Source of the DNA: Candidatus Rifleibacteriota bacterium
GTDB lineage: Bacteria; Riflebacteria; Ozemobacteria; Ozemobacterales; Ozemobacteraceae
Assembly (NCBI GenBank): GCA_029565415.1
Contig: JAKQOH010000131.1
Coordinates: 1 to 14,186, forward strand
DNA: 14,186 nt
Reading direction: 5' to 3'
Shown here: positions 1-7,108 of the stretch, piece by piece
Numbering within the stretch: position 1 is the first letter of the stretch
Layout of the letters: the number at the start of each line of letters is the position of its first letter
Translations under genes and position numbers: made by a program
Notes under the pieces: generated by a model
What the model was told of the DNA's origin: nothing
Seen by the model: the letters and a program-made list of their open reading frames with translations, nothing else
Database searches by the model: none

Positions 1-7
1 CAAACAT

Positions 8-80
8 GCCGATGTAGCTCAACTGGCAGAGCATCTGATTTGTAATCAGAAGGTTGTGGGTTCGATTCCCATCGTCGGCT
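8..80 (+). tRNA. tRNA-Thr (anticodon TGT)
   Basis: A full cloverleaf can be folded. Acceptor GCCGATG (8-14) pairs with CGTCGGC (73-79), leaving discriminator T80. The anticodon arm TCTGA/TCAGA encloses TTTGTAA, so the anticodon is TGT and it reads ACA threonine codons. The T arm GTGGG/CCCAT encloses TTCGATT. No CCA is encoded after the discriminator, so the end must be added by CCA-transferase. It is first of three tRNAs leading into tuf, a gene order known from many bacteria (thrU-tyrU-glyT-thrT-tufB in E. coli). Confidence 0.96.
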
Positions 81-93
81 TGTGCAGATACCT

Positions 94-176
94 GGATGGG
101 TGCCCGAGTGGCTAAAGGGGGCAGACTGTAAATCTGTTGGCTCGCGCCTACGGTGGTTCGAATCCATCCCCATCCA
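94..176 (+). tRNA. tRNA-Tyr (anticodon GTA)
   Basis: Class II tRNA of 83 nt with a long variable arm. Acceptor GGATGGG (94-100) pairs with CCCATCC (169-175), with discriminator A176. The anticodon stem CAGA/TCTG encloses CTGTAAA, giving anticodon GTA (tyrosine). The variable arm lies around 138-150 and the T loop is TTCGAAT. No CCA end is encoded. It sits 13 nt after the first tRNA-Thr and 6 nt before the second, so the three are almost certainly one processed transcript with tuf. Confidence 0.96.
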
Positions 177-182
177 TTTCTC

Positions 183-255
183 GCCCGTGTAGCTCAGTCG
201 GTAGAGCACTTGCATGGTAAGCAAGAGGTCGCCGGTTCAATCCCGGCCGCGGGCT
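183..255 (+). tRNA. tRNA-Thr (anticodon GGT)
   Basis: Acceptor GCCCGTG (183-189) pairs with CGCGGGC (248-254), with discriminator T255. The anticodon stem CTTGC/GCAAG encloses ATGGTAA, so the anticodon is GGT and it reads ACC/ACT. The T arm has the TTCAATC loop. No CCA is encoded. It lies 38 nt upstream of the tuf start. The tRNA-Gly that usually stands between tRNA-Tyr and this tRNA is absent. A reading frame through this tRNA adds a spurious N-terminal stretch to EF-Tu and should be ignored. Confidence 0.96.
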
Positions 256-293
256 TTTATTCACACCGTTCATACTTCATCAGGAGGGCCCAC

Positions 294-1487
<1,194 letters not shown>

Positions 1488-1499
1488 TCCGTAACGGAG

Positions 1500-1534
1500 C
1501 CCCGGGGCGGGGCAACCGCCCCGGGGTTTTTCTT
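1500..1534 (+). terminator. Intrinsic terminator after tuf
   Basis: A perfect 11-bp GC stem, CCCCGGGGCGG (1500-1510) with CCGCCCCGGGG (1516-1526), has a 5-nt loop GGCAA and is followed by TTTTTCTT. It begins 12 nt after the tuf stop. It separates the tRNA-tuf unit from rpmG, so rpmG either has its own promoter in the short gap or depends on readthrough. Confidence 0.93.
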
Positions 1535-1578
1535 CCGGCCCTGTTCGTGGGTCGAATGTTCCGAAAAGAGGGAGTCCT

Positions 1579-1728
1579 ATGCGAGAACAGATCAATCTGG
1601 TGTGCACGAGCTGCAAGCGCAAGAACTACACGTCCATGAAGAACAAGCGCAATGACCCGGACCGCATCGAGCTGAGCAAATACTGCCCGGCGGAGCGGAA
1701 GCACACTCCCCACAAAGAGGGCAAGTAA
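1579..1728 (+). CDS. rpmG: 50S ribosomal protein L33
   Basis: Small protein of the large ribosomal subunit. The 49-aa product begins [18 protein letters not shown] and contains the family core [16 protein letters not shown], then ends KHTPHKEGK. Length and sequence match bacterial L33. An SD-like GAGGGAG (1568-1574) stands just upstream of the ATG. Zinc-binding L33 proteins carry two CxxC pairs. Here the first pair is intact (C9, C12), but the second reads C36-P-A-E39, so the fourth ligand is Glu. The gene lies before tRNA-Trp and secE, its usual position in many bacteria. Confidence 0.95.
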   Translation: MREQINLVCTSCKRKNYTSMKNKRNDPDRIELSKYCPAERKHTPHKEGK

Positions 1729-1750
1729 GCATCCCGGACCGCACGGAGAG

Positions 1751-1776
1751 AAACCAGCGCATCAAACGCTGGTTTT
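1751..1776 (+). terminator. Hairpin between rpmG and tRNA-Trp, possible weak terminator or processing site
   Basis: AAACCAGCG (1751-1759) pairs perfectly with CGCTGGTTT (1767-1775) across a 7-nt loop, giving a 9-bp stem that begins 22 nt after the rpmG stop. The T-run is short (TTTT, then ACC), so termination would be weak. It could instead be an RNase processing signal upstream of tRNA-Trp. Confidence 0.4.
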
Positions 1777-1801
1777 ACCGTCAAAGTACATCTGAAGGTT
1801 T

Positions 1802-1874
1802 AGGGCTGTAGCTCAATTGGCAGAGCACCGGTCTCCAAAACCGGGGGTTAGGGGTTCGATTCCCTTCAGCCCTG
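1802..1874 (+). tRNA. tRNA-Trp (anticodon CCA)
   Basis: Acceptor AGGGCTG (1802-1808) pairs with CAGCCCT (1867-1873), with discriminator G1874 as expected for tryptophan. The anticodon stem CCGGT/ACCGG encloses CTCCAAA, so the anticodon is CCA. The T loop is TTCGATT. No 3' CCA is encoded. Its position between rpmG and secE is the standard one across many bacterial phyla. Confidence 0.97.
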
Positions 1875-1907
1875 ATGGCACAAGCACACTGAACTATAGA
1901 GGGGCAC

Positions 1908-2135
1908 ATGGATAAGTTACGCGCCTATTGGAAAGAATTGTCCCGGTTTCTGATGGAAGTCTGGATCGAGGTTCGCCCCGAAAAGGGTCGCGTGGCCTGG
2001 CCGACGTTCGAGAACATCAAGCTCTCGACGAAGGTCGTCATCATTTCGTCCATCGGTGTCGGGCTCTTCATCGGTGTCCTCGATGTGATCTTCGGTGAAG
2101 TGCTGAAAGTCATCGTAGGTGGCGGGAAGGTCTGA
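1908..2135 (+). CDS. secE: Protein translocase subunit SecE
   Basis: SecE is the small essential clamp subunit of the SecYEG inner-membrane translocon. The 75-aa single-membrane-span form is typical of most bacteria outside the enterics. It has an amphipathic N-terminal helix (about 5-20), the conserved hinge VAWPTFENI (29-37) and one transmembrane segment around 43-63 (VVIISSIGVGLFIGVLDVIF). AGAGGGG (1898-1904) precedes the ATG by 3 nt, a rather tight spacing. The stop is only 2 nt before the nusG start, so the two are translationally coupled, as usual for this pair. Confidence 0.95.
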   Translation: MDKLRAYWKELSRFLMEVWIEVRPEKGRVAWPTFENIKLSTKVVIISSIGVGLFIGVLDVIFGEVLKVIVGGGKV

Positions 2136-2137
2136 CA

Positions 2138-2683
2138 GTGAACATCTCCAGAGCAAAATGGTATGTCATCCATACCAACTCCGGGTCTGAGTACAAGGTG
2201 AAGGCCAACCTGGAACACCGCGTCCAGCTCCTCGGAAAACAGGAACGCATCTTCGAGGTGCTCGTTCCGACCGAGAGTGCCGAGCGCGTCCAGGACGGCG
2301 AGCGCGTCACCCAGACCCGCAAGATCTATCCCGGTTACGTTCTCGTCCAGATGAATATGGACGACGATACCTGGACGGTCGTGAAGAACACCCCCGGCGT
2401 CACCGGGTTCGTCGGACTCGGCGACAAGCCGACCCCGCTTCACGAGAAGGAAGTCCAGAATGTCCTTCGCACGGCCGGCATCGGCCCGCAGCGTTCTGCG
2501 GCCATGACGCCGATCGGTTTCACCGAAGGTCAGACGGTCAAGATCATCGACGGTCCGTTCACGGATTTCATCGGTGTCATCAAGGAAATCAATCAGGAAA
2601 AGCGCAAGGCCAAGGTGCTGGTCTTCATCTTCGGACGCGACACCGCAATCGAAGTCGATCTGATCCAGCTCGAAGAGTCCTGA
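2138..2683 (+). CDS. nusG: Transcription termination/antitermination factor NusG
   Basis: NusG binds RNA polymerase and links it to Rho or the ribosome. The 181-aa product has an NGN domain (about 7-105) with KWYVIHTNSGSE (7-18), YPGYVLV (64-70) and NTPGVTGFVG (84-93). A C-terminal KOW domain follows (about 128-181), with FTEGQTVKIIDGPFTDFIG and the ending IEVDLIQLEES. The start is GTG at 2138, because no in-frame ATG lies near it, family members begin just before WYVIH, and GGGAAGG (2124-2130), inside the end of secE, is a good SD 7 nt upstream. The gap to secE is 2 nt. Confidence 0.97.
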   Translation: MNISRAKWYVIHTNSGSEYKVKANLEHRVQLLGKQERIFEVLVPTESAERVQDGERVTQTRKIYPGYVLVQMNMDDDTWTVVKNTPGVTGFVGLGDKPTPLHEKEVQNVLRTAGIGPQRSAAMTPIGFTEGQTVKIIDGPFTDFIGVIKEINQEKRKAKVLVFIFGRDTAIEVDLIQLEES

Positions 2684-2717
2684 CGCTCTCCCCTAACGTT
2701 CGAAGGAGTACGAGAAA

Positions 2718-3143
2718 ATGGCCAAGAAAGTTACCGGTTTCGTCAAACTGCAGATTCCCGCCGGCAAGGCAAACCCGGCTCCCCCGGTCGGTCCGGCCCT
2801 TGGCCAGCACGGCGTCAACATCATGGACTTCTGCAAGAACTTCAATGCCAGAACGTCCAAAGAAGGCGATGCCGTCATCCCGGTCATCATCACGGTCTAC
2901 AGCGATCGGTCTTACACGTTCATCACCAAGACCCCGCCCGTGGCTTTCCTTCTGAAGAAAGCCGCGAAGATCGAGAAGGGCAACGCCACCTCCGGCCGCA
3001 CCAAGGTCGGCAAGGTCACCCTCGCCCAGGTCACCGAGATCGCCAAGCGCAAGATGCCCGACCTGACCGCCGGCTCGATGGAAGCCGCGATCAGCATGGT
3101 CAAGGGCACCGCCCGCAGCATGGGCATGGAAGTCATCGACTGA
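2718..3143 (+). CDS. rplK: 50S ribosomal protein L11
   Basis: L11 binds the GTPase-associated region of 23S rRNA and takes part in factor-dependent GTP hydrolysis and RelA activation. At 141 aa it has the family length. The proline-rich N-terminal domain carries [17 protein letters not shown] (14-30) and GVNIMDFCK (32-40). The RNA-binding C-terminal domain begins near residue 70 and ends [18 protein letters not shown] (2703-2708) lies 9 nt before the ATG. It follows nusG by 34 nt and precedes rplA, the standard L11 operon order. Confidence 0.98.
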   Translation: MAKKVTGFVKLQIPAGKANPAPPVGPALGQHGVNIMDFCKNFNARTSKEGDAVIPVIITVYSDRSYTFITKTPPVAFLLKKAAKIEKGNATSGRTKVGKVTLAQVTEIAKRKMPDLTAGSMEAAISMVKGTARSMGMEVID

Positions 3144-3153
3144 TTGTGATATC

Positions 3154-3179
3154 ATTGACTGCCCGATTGGGCGGTTGAT
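3154..3179 (+). promoter_or_regulatory. Hairpin in the rplK-rplA gap, just before the rplA SD
   Basis: ATTGACTGCCC (3154-3164) pairs with GGGCGGTTGAT (3169-3179) across a GATT loop, 11 bp including wobble pairs. No U-tract follows, so it is not an intrinsic terminator. It ends 8 nt before the SD of rplA (3188-3195). In known L11 operons, protein L1 represses translation by binding an mRNA copy of its rRNA site. Whether this hairpin is that site cannot be judged by eye. Confidence 0.4.
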
Positions 3180-3208
3180 CCCTGAAGAAAGGAGGAAACA
3201 TTACCCGT

Positions 3209-3928
3209 ATGCCGAAACACTCCAAGCGTTTTACAGCTCTGAAAGACAAGCACGTCGCCCTGGGTCAGGTCTCCATCCCGGAGGCAGCGTTCGAGAAGGT
3301 CGTGGCCTGCGCGTCGGCCAAGTTCGATGAAACCATCGACATCGCCATCCGCACCGGTCTCGATCCGAAGTATGCCGATCAGCAGCTGCGTGGCAGCGTT
3401 GTGCTGCCCCATGGCGTAGGCAAATCCTGCCGTGTCGTAGTATTTGCCGCTGGCGAGAAGGCCAAAGAGGCCGAAGCTGCTGGAGCAGACTTCGTTGGTG
3501 CCCAGGACCTGGTTACCAAGATCGAAGGAGGCTGGACGGAGTTCGATGCCGCCGTGGCGACTCCCGACATGATGAAGTTCGTCGGAAAGCTCGGCCGCAT
3601 TCTGGGCCCCCGCAACCTGATGCCCAACCCCAAGGTCGGAACCGTGACCATGGACATCGGAAAAGTGGTTCAGGAACTCAAGTCCGGTAAGGTGCAGTAC
3701 CGCGTCGAGAAGGCCGGTATCATCCACTCGATCATTGGCAAAGCCTCGTTCGGTGCGAAGAAGCTGCACGACAACTTCCTGACCTTCTTCCAGGCCATCA
3801 ACAAGGCCAAGCCGTCCGGCGCCAAGGGCACCTACATCAAGGGCTGCACCATCAGCTCGACGATGGGCCCTGGCATCGATCTCGATGTCAACGCCGCGCG
3901 TGCCACGGTCGAGAAGATCGCCGTCTGA
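3209..3928 (+). CDS. rplA: 50S ribosomal protein L1
   Basis: L1 forms the mobile L1 stalk that helps eject deacylated tRNA, and it is usually the translational repressor of its own operon. The 239-aa product contains the family signature [19 protein letters not shown] (about residues 127-145) and the domain I/II layout with [17 protein letters not shown] near the end. A strong SD, AAAGGAGG (3188-3195), lies 13 nt before the ATG, longer than its neighbours' spacing. An in-frame ATT at 3200 sits 4 nt after it and would add three residues. I keep the ATG because ATT starts are rare. It is followed by a 214-nt gap holding the rplJ leader. Confidence 0.97.
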   Translation: MPKHSKRFTALKDKHVALGQVSIPEAAFEKVVACASAKFDETIDIAIRTGLDPKYADQQLRGSVVLPHGVGKSCRVVVFAAGEKAKEAEAAGADFVGAQDLVTKIEGGWTEFDAAVATPDMMKFVGKLGRILGPRNLMPNPKVGTVTMDIGKVVQELKSGKVQYRVEKAGIIHSIIGKASFGAKKLHDNFLTFFQAINKAKPSGAKGTYIKGCTISSTMGPGIDLDVNAARATVEKIAV

Positions 3929-3967
3929 TACGTTTTCCCGCTTCCGGTCGCTGACGCGGCCTGAAGC

Positions 3968-4050
3968 TGTTCTGAGTCGTAGACGCGGGTCCGATGCGTT
4001 AATCGGCTCGATCCGAAAGGGTCGGCCGGCCTGCCGAGACTGATGAAACC
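3968..4050 (+). ncRNA. Ribosomal protein L10 leader (autoregulatory mRNA element upstream of rplJ)
   Basis: This stretch has the form of the known L10-leader RNA, which L10-L7/L12 binds to control rplJL. CGTAGAC (3978-3984) and CGAGACT (4035-4041) flank a helix GCGGG (3985-3989)/CCTGC (4030-4034), the kink-turn-like core. Inside are two small hairpins: CCGAT/ATCGG (3991-3995/4002-4006) and GATCC-GAAA-GGGTC (4010-4023). Outside the core, AGTC (3975-3978) can pair with GACT (4038-4041) and TTC with GAA. The limits are approximate. A terminator and an alternative pairing follow directly, which suggests control by attenuation. Confidence 0.75.
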
Positions 4051-4072
4051 TCGTTCGATCACGAAGGGTTTC
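4045..4072 (+). promoter_or_regulatory. Candidate antiterminator helix in the rplJ leader
   Basis: GAAACCTCGT (4045-4054) pairs with ACGA (4061-4064) and GGTTTC (4067-4072), skipping A4065 and G4066, which makes 10 bp. The 3' arm uses the left arm of the following terminator (4066-4076), so both cannot form at once. Its 5' arm overlaps the base of the L10 leader (GAA 4045-4047), so L10 binding could in principle favour the terminator. The pairing is seen in sequence; the switching is inference. Confidence 0.5.
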
Positions 4073-4097
4073 CGGTTTCGGACCGGAAACCCTTTTT
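4064..4097 (+). terminator. Terminator/attenuator between rplA and rplJ
   Basis: AAGGGTTTCCGGT (4064-4076) pairs perfectly with ACCGGAAACCCTT (4082-4094) around a TTCGG loop, and the U-run TTTTT occupies 4093-4097. It has the form of an intrinsic terminator but lies inside a conserved operon, 46 nt before the rplJ start. It therefore probably acts as an attenuator that adjusts rplJL expression relative to rplKA. Confidence 0.85.
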
Positions 4098-4142
4098 GAT
4101 TTCGATGCAAGACACAGCCACCGAAGGAGGTGACTCAACGAA

Positions 4143-4673
4143 ATGGCAGATATGAAACTCAAGGAATCCTACATCAAGGAACTCCAGGAGAAGCTCTCGA
4201 AGGCCAAGGTCGTCATCGTGGCCGGGTGTGAGGGCGTGACCGTCGATGAGATGAACGCCGTCCGCAAGAGCATCCGCAATCTCGGCGACGAGATGAAGGT
4301 GGTCAAGAACAAGCTCGCCCGCCGCGCGCTGCACGATCCGCAGCACCAGGCGCTCGAACCCTTCCTGACCGGCGAGAATACCGTGACGTTCGGGTATCAC
4401 GACGAGGCGGCGCCCGTGAAGGCGCTGTTCGAGTTCGCGGAGAAGGCCAAGAAGTTCCAGTTCAAGGCCGGTCTCCTCGGCGACAAGGTGCTCACCGTGA
4501 AGGATCTCGAGGCTCTCTCGAAGCTTCCGGGCAAGCAGCAGCTGCTCAGCATGCTGCTCTCGACCATGGTCGGCCCGATCCGGAACATGCTCTCCGTCTC
4601 TCAGGGCCCGATCCGGAAGTTCGCCTACGCCCTGCAGGCTCTCAAGGAGCAGAAGGAAAAGGCCGCCGCCTGA
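4143..4673 (+). CDS. rplJ: 50S ribosomal protein L10
   Basis: L10 anchors the L7/L12 dimers to the ribosomal stalk base. At 176 aa it has the family length. The N-terminal rRNA-binding domain shows the usual KESYIKELQEKLSKAKVVIV (7-26) and KVVKNKLARRAL (53-64), with ENTVTFGYHDEAAPVKAL after it. The C-terminal helix that binds L7/L12 dimers (about 140-176) ends ALKEQKEKAAA. Its SD, AAGGAGGTGA (4124-4133), is near-perfect and correctly spaced. It is preceded by an L10 leader and attenuator and followed by rplL after 78 nt. Confidence 0.97.
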   Translation: MADMKLKESYIKELQEKLSKAKVVIVAGCEGVTVDEMNAVRKSIRNLGDEMKVVKNKLARRALHDPQHQALEPFLTGENTVTFGYHDEAAPVKALFEFAEKAKKFQFKAGLLGDKVLTVKDLEALSKLPGKQQLLSMLLSTMVGPIRNMLSVSQGPIRKFAYALQALKEQKEKAAA

Positions 4674-4751
4674 ATCGGCGCCTGACCCTGTTCTATATTG
4701 TTACGAATCTTTCGAATTCATCGAAACAAGCACATAAGAAGGAGTTAGAAA

Positions 4752-5120
<369 letters not shown>

Positions 5121-5135
5121 TCCCCGCTGTTTCAG

Positions 5136-5171
5136 AACCCCCGCACGGCTACGGCCGTCGCGGGGGTTTTT
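5136..5171 (+). terminator. Intrinsic terminator after rplL
   Basis: CCCCCGC (5138-5144) pairs with GCGGGGG (5160-5166), and ACGGC/GCCGT (5145-5149/5154-5158) extends the stem past a bulged C5159 to a TACG loop. A U-run begins at 5167. It starts 15 nt after the rplL stop and marks the end of the ribosomal-protein operon. Confidence 0.93.
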
Positions 5172-5229
5172 CCATGTCTTGATATTTTACTTGGTGTATA
5201 TGAGACAGCACTCAATGTTCAAGATCAAC

Positions 5230-5286
5230 GCACCACAGAGACGCAGAGACACAGAGTTTCGGAGAGGCTTTTTCTCTGTGCCTTGA
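5230..5286. repeat. CACAGAG-family dispersed repeat, copy A (one-sided hairpin)
   Basis: GCACCACAGAGACGCAGAG starts the left arm, followed by ACACAGAG, an inner loop containing GGAGAGGCTTTTT, and a short right arm CTCTGTGCC. Compared with the reverse complement of copy C (8018-8092), the left arm and the loop core (GAGAGGCTTTTT versus GAAGAGGCTTTTC) align, but the distal right arm has decayed. It is therefore a partly degraded copy of the same element in opposite orientation. Confidence 0.8.
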
Positions 5287-5356
5287 TGGCATGATAAGCG
5301 AAGAACCCTCCTTCATACTCGTCGGGTGGCCCCGGTCGTTCGTTCCTCCCGATTTT

Positions 5357-5387
5357 TCATCTGCGTTCATCTGCCCACCATCTGCGG
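5357..5387. repeat. Short tandem repeat of CATCTGC
   Basis: CATCTGC occurs three times at near-helical spacing: CATCTGCGTT, CATCTGCCCAC, CATCTGCGG. The same phrase (ATCTGCGTTCATCTGCGG and its complement) is a dispersed intergenic repeat that I recall from several environmental bacterial genomes. No coding role is visible. Confidence 0.6.
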
Positions 5388-5401
5388 ATGCGTACCTGAA
5401 T

Positions 5402-5436
5402 CTCAGCGTCTCCGTGTCTCTGTGCCTCTGTGGTGA
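5402..5436. repeat. CACAGAG-family dispersed repeat, copy B (single arm)
   Basis: CTCAGCGTCTCCGTGTCTC followed by TGTGCCTCTGTGGTG is the reverse-complement arm of the family, roughly complementary to the left arm of copy A (5230-5256) 150 nt away. A and B could thus form a long imperfect stem, or they may be two decayed insertions. It lies 60 nt downstream of the glycosyltransferase stop on the minus strand. Confidence 0.75.
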
Positions 5437-5494
5437 AGCGTTCCCCCGCATCTCTGAGAGGCGATATTCAGGCGAATCGATTCTGCCTGCGAGG

Positions 5495-7108
5495 TTAGAA
5501 CGATTTGGGGATGTCGTTGCGGAGCCAGAACCAGACGCCGACGATGTTCACGAGACGATACTCCTTCTCGAGGAAGCCCTGGAGGCGGTCGCGCGTCGCG
5601 CGGTCGATGAAACCGGTTTTCAACAGATGGCTGCTCAGGACCGTCCGCTCCTGCTCCGGGTACCGTGAAAACGGAAAGTTGGCGATGCGGTTCTGCGAGG
5701 AGATGATGAGCGGCCTTCGCGAAATCAGTTGTTCGGTGAAGCTGCCGAGTGGTTTCTGGAGATCCCCGTGCAGGACCGGAAACTCGAGGAAGTTCCAGAA
5801 CCAGGCATGATCGAAGCCCGTGGCGTTCTTGCACAGGATCGGGTGATCCGGATAGATGAGGCTGACCGGCCCGCGCTCGGCAAGCGACTGGAGAATGTCG
5901 ATCTGGACCAGCTTCTCGTAGAACGGCGCCCAGGCCGCATACCGGATGTAATACTGGGACGGCAGCAGGAGGACGACGCAAGTGACGGCCAGAAAAACGA
6001 ACTTTCCCTTCCGGACGAGCTCCCGCGCCGCCTCTTCCCCCGAGGGGGCCAGCGCCGTTGCCAGAAGAAGGGTGGACAGCTGGAGGTGATACAGGAATTT
6101 GTGCGGGCTGAGGAGCATGGGAACGACGCTTCCGATGCTGGCTGCCGCGAGGATGCCGCGGCGTCTCCGTTCGTCCGGGTCCGTCCCCGGCCATCTCCAC
6201 CAGATGACGATCGTCGAAAATATTAAACTTACTGGAATATATCCTCCCGGCGGCTGGTAGGACTGGAACTTGCGGTTGAACGTGAACGTTCCGTAGAGAC
6301 ACGCTTCCACGAGATCGTACCTGACCAGCCAGAGTGCCAGAGGGAGAAGGCCTGCTGCGACTCCTGCGGATAGTGCGACGAGACGCCGGAAGGCGGAAGC
6401 GATGCCTGGAAAAGGCCGGCAGAAGGCATCGGCAAGGGCGGCACAGCCGAGCAGAAAGCCGACTTTCGGTGTCAGGGAAAGCGCAATTCCGAGAAACAGT
6501 CCCGCCGAAAACCGTATCCCGAGAGAGTCTGGACTGGCCGAGAGCAGCAGGATCAGTCCGGTGAGAACGAAGGGCGCCGCGACCAGATCGGGCCGGATGT
6601 AGTTCCACTGGAACGGGATCAGCATGGCTGCCCAGAAAAACAGAAAAACCGCCCGGGAGGGAGCCTGCCCGCCGTGGAGCCGGCTGCTCAGCTTCCAGGC
6701 GAGAACCCCGGAAACGAGAGCGATCGTGAGACTGGCCAGCCGTGCCGTTTCGAGAAGGCTGGAGCCGGCATCGAAGAGGCGCGTGACGGGCGCGAGAAGG
6801 AACCAGAGGGTCGGAAGATGGTGCTGCCAGAAGTCTCGAAACGGAAGAAGGCCCTGGGAAACCTGCCAGGCGCAGTTCAGATGCTCGACCTCGTCGTGAT
6901 CAAGATGCATGAACTGCCAGGCGAACAGCCCGGCGAGAACACTGCCAAGGCCCAGAACCCCTTCGAGCCGGCGATGACGAGGCCCGTCCGAAGCGAAAAC
7001 GAACGGGAAAACGACGCGGGCAAGGAAGACGACGAGAAGGATCGGGAGCAACTTTTCGACGACTCCCGAGAAAAAAAACGATCGAAGATAGAATTCGAGT
7101 GGGTTCAT
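5495..7108 (-). CDS. Polytopic membrane glycosyltransferase, GT-C fold (GT39/ArnT-like)
   Basis: A 537-aa membrane protein with an N-terminal transmembrane segment (about 19-38) and many further hydrophobic segments through residue ~390, then a soluble C-terminal domain. After the first membrane segments comes a periplasmic-type loop with LDHDEVEHLN (69-78), whose acidic residues D70, D72 and E73 match the catalytic acid position of GT-C enzymes. It is followed by GLLPFRDFWQHHLPTLWFLLAP (86-107), like the G-x-xPYRDFFEHHxP segment of GT39-related proteins. Such enzymes move sugars from polyprenyl-phosphate donors to lipid, protein or glycan acceptors outside the inner membrane. The acceptor is unknown. 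The ATG overlaps the upstream gene's TGA (ATGA), so translation is coupled to it. The family assignment is fairly sure, the substrate is not. Confidence 0.85.
   Translation of the reverse strand: MNPLEFYLRSFFFSGVVEKLLPILLVVFLARVVFPFVFASDGPRHRRLEGVLGLGSVLAGLFAWQFMHLDHDEVEHLNCAWQVSQGLLPFRDFWQHHLPTLWFLLAPVTRLFDAGSSLLETARLASLTIALVSGVLAWKLSSRLHGGQAPSRAVFLFFWAAMLIPFQWNYIRPDLVAAPFVLTGLILLLSASPDSLGIRFSAGLFLGIALSLTPKVGFLLGCAALADAFCRPFPGIASAFRRLVALSAGVAAGLLPLALWLVRYDLVEACLYGTFTFNRKFQSYQPPGGYIPVSLIFSTIVIWWRWPGTDPDERRRRGILAAASIGSVVPMLLSPHKFLYHLQLSTLLLATALAPSGEEAARELVRKGKFVFLAVTCVVLLLPSQYYIRYAAWAPFYEKLVQIDILQSLAERGPVSLIYPDHPILCKNATGFDHAWFWNFLEFPVLHGDLQKPLGSFTEQLISRRPLIISSQNRIANFPFSRYPEQERTVLSSHLLKTGFIDRATRDRLQGFLEKEYRLVNIVGVWFWLRNDIPKSF

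Larger units (their letters stand above)
5173..5494. other. Gene-free stretch between rplL and the minus-strand glycosyltransferase
   Basis: I see no convincing gene. Short open frames here are made of the repeats described separately: the CACAGAG hairpin copy, the CATCTGC tandem and the second CACAGAG half-copy. 5173-5229 is AT-rich relative to the surroundings. No clear terminator is visible for the converging glycosyltransferase gene. Confidence 0.6.

Noticed and set aside
153..293. N-terminal extension of EF-Tu by 47 residues
   Set aside because: The frame reads through the end of tRNA-Tyr and all of tRNA-Thr(GGT); the family start and SD fix the ATG at 294.
3152..4162. Minus-strand open frame of 336 codons opposite rplA and the rplJ leader
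   Set aside because: It is antisense to L1 and the leader RNA, with no SD or family motif.
5230..5436. CRISPR-like array from the repeated CACAGAG units
   Set aside because: The units are inverted, degenerate and irregularly spaced, with no equal-length spacers or cas genes.
5212..5451. Small minus-strand open frame across repeat copies A and B
   Set aside because: Its residues (HRDTETLRF-like) come from the CACAGAG repeat; such peptides are repeat artefacts.
5403..6608. 401-codon minus-strand frame overlapping the glycosyltransferase
   Set aside because: It is out of frame with a clear 537-residue membrane protein and has no recognisable domain.
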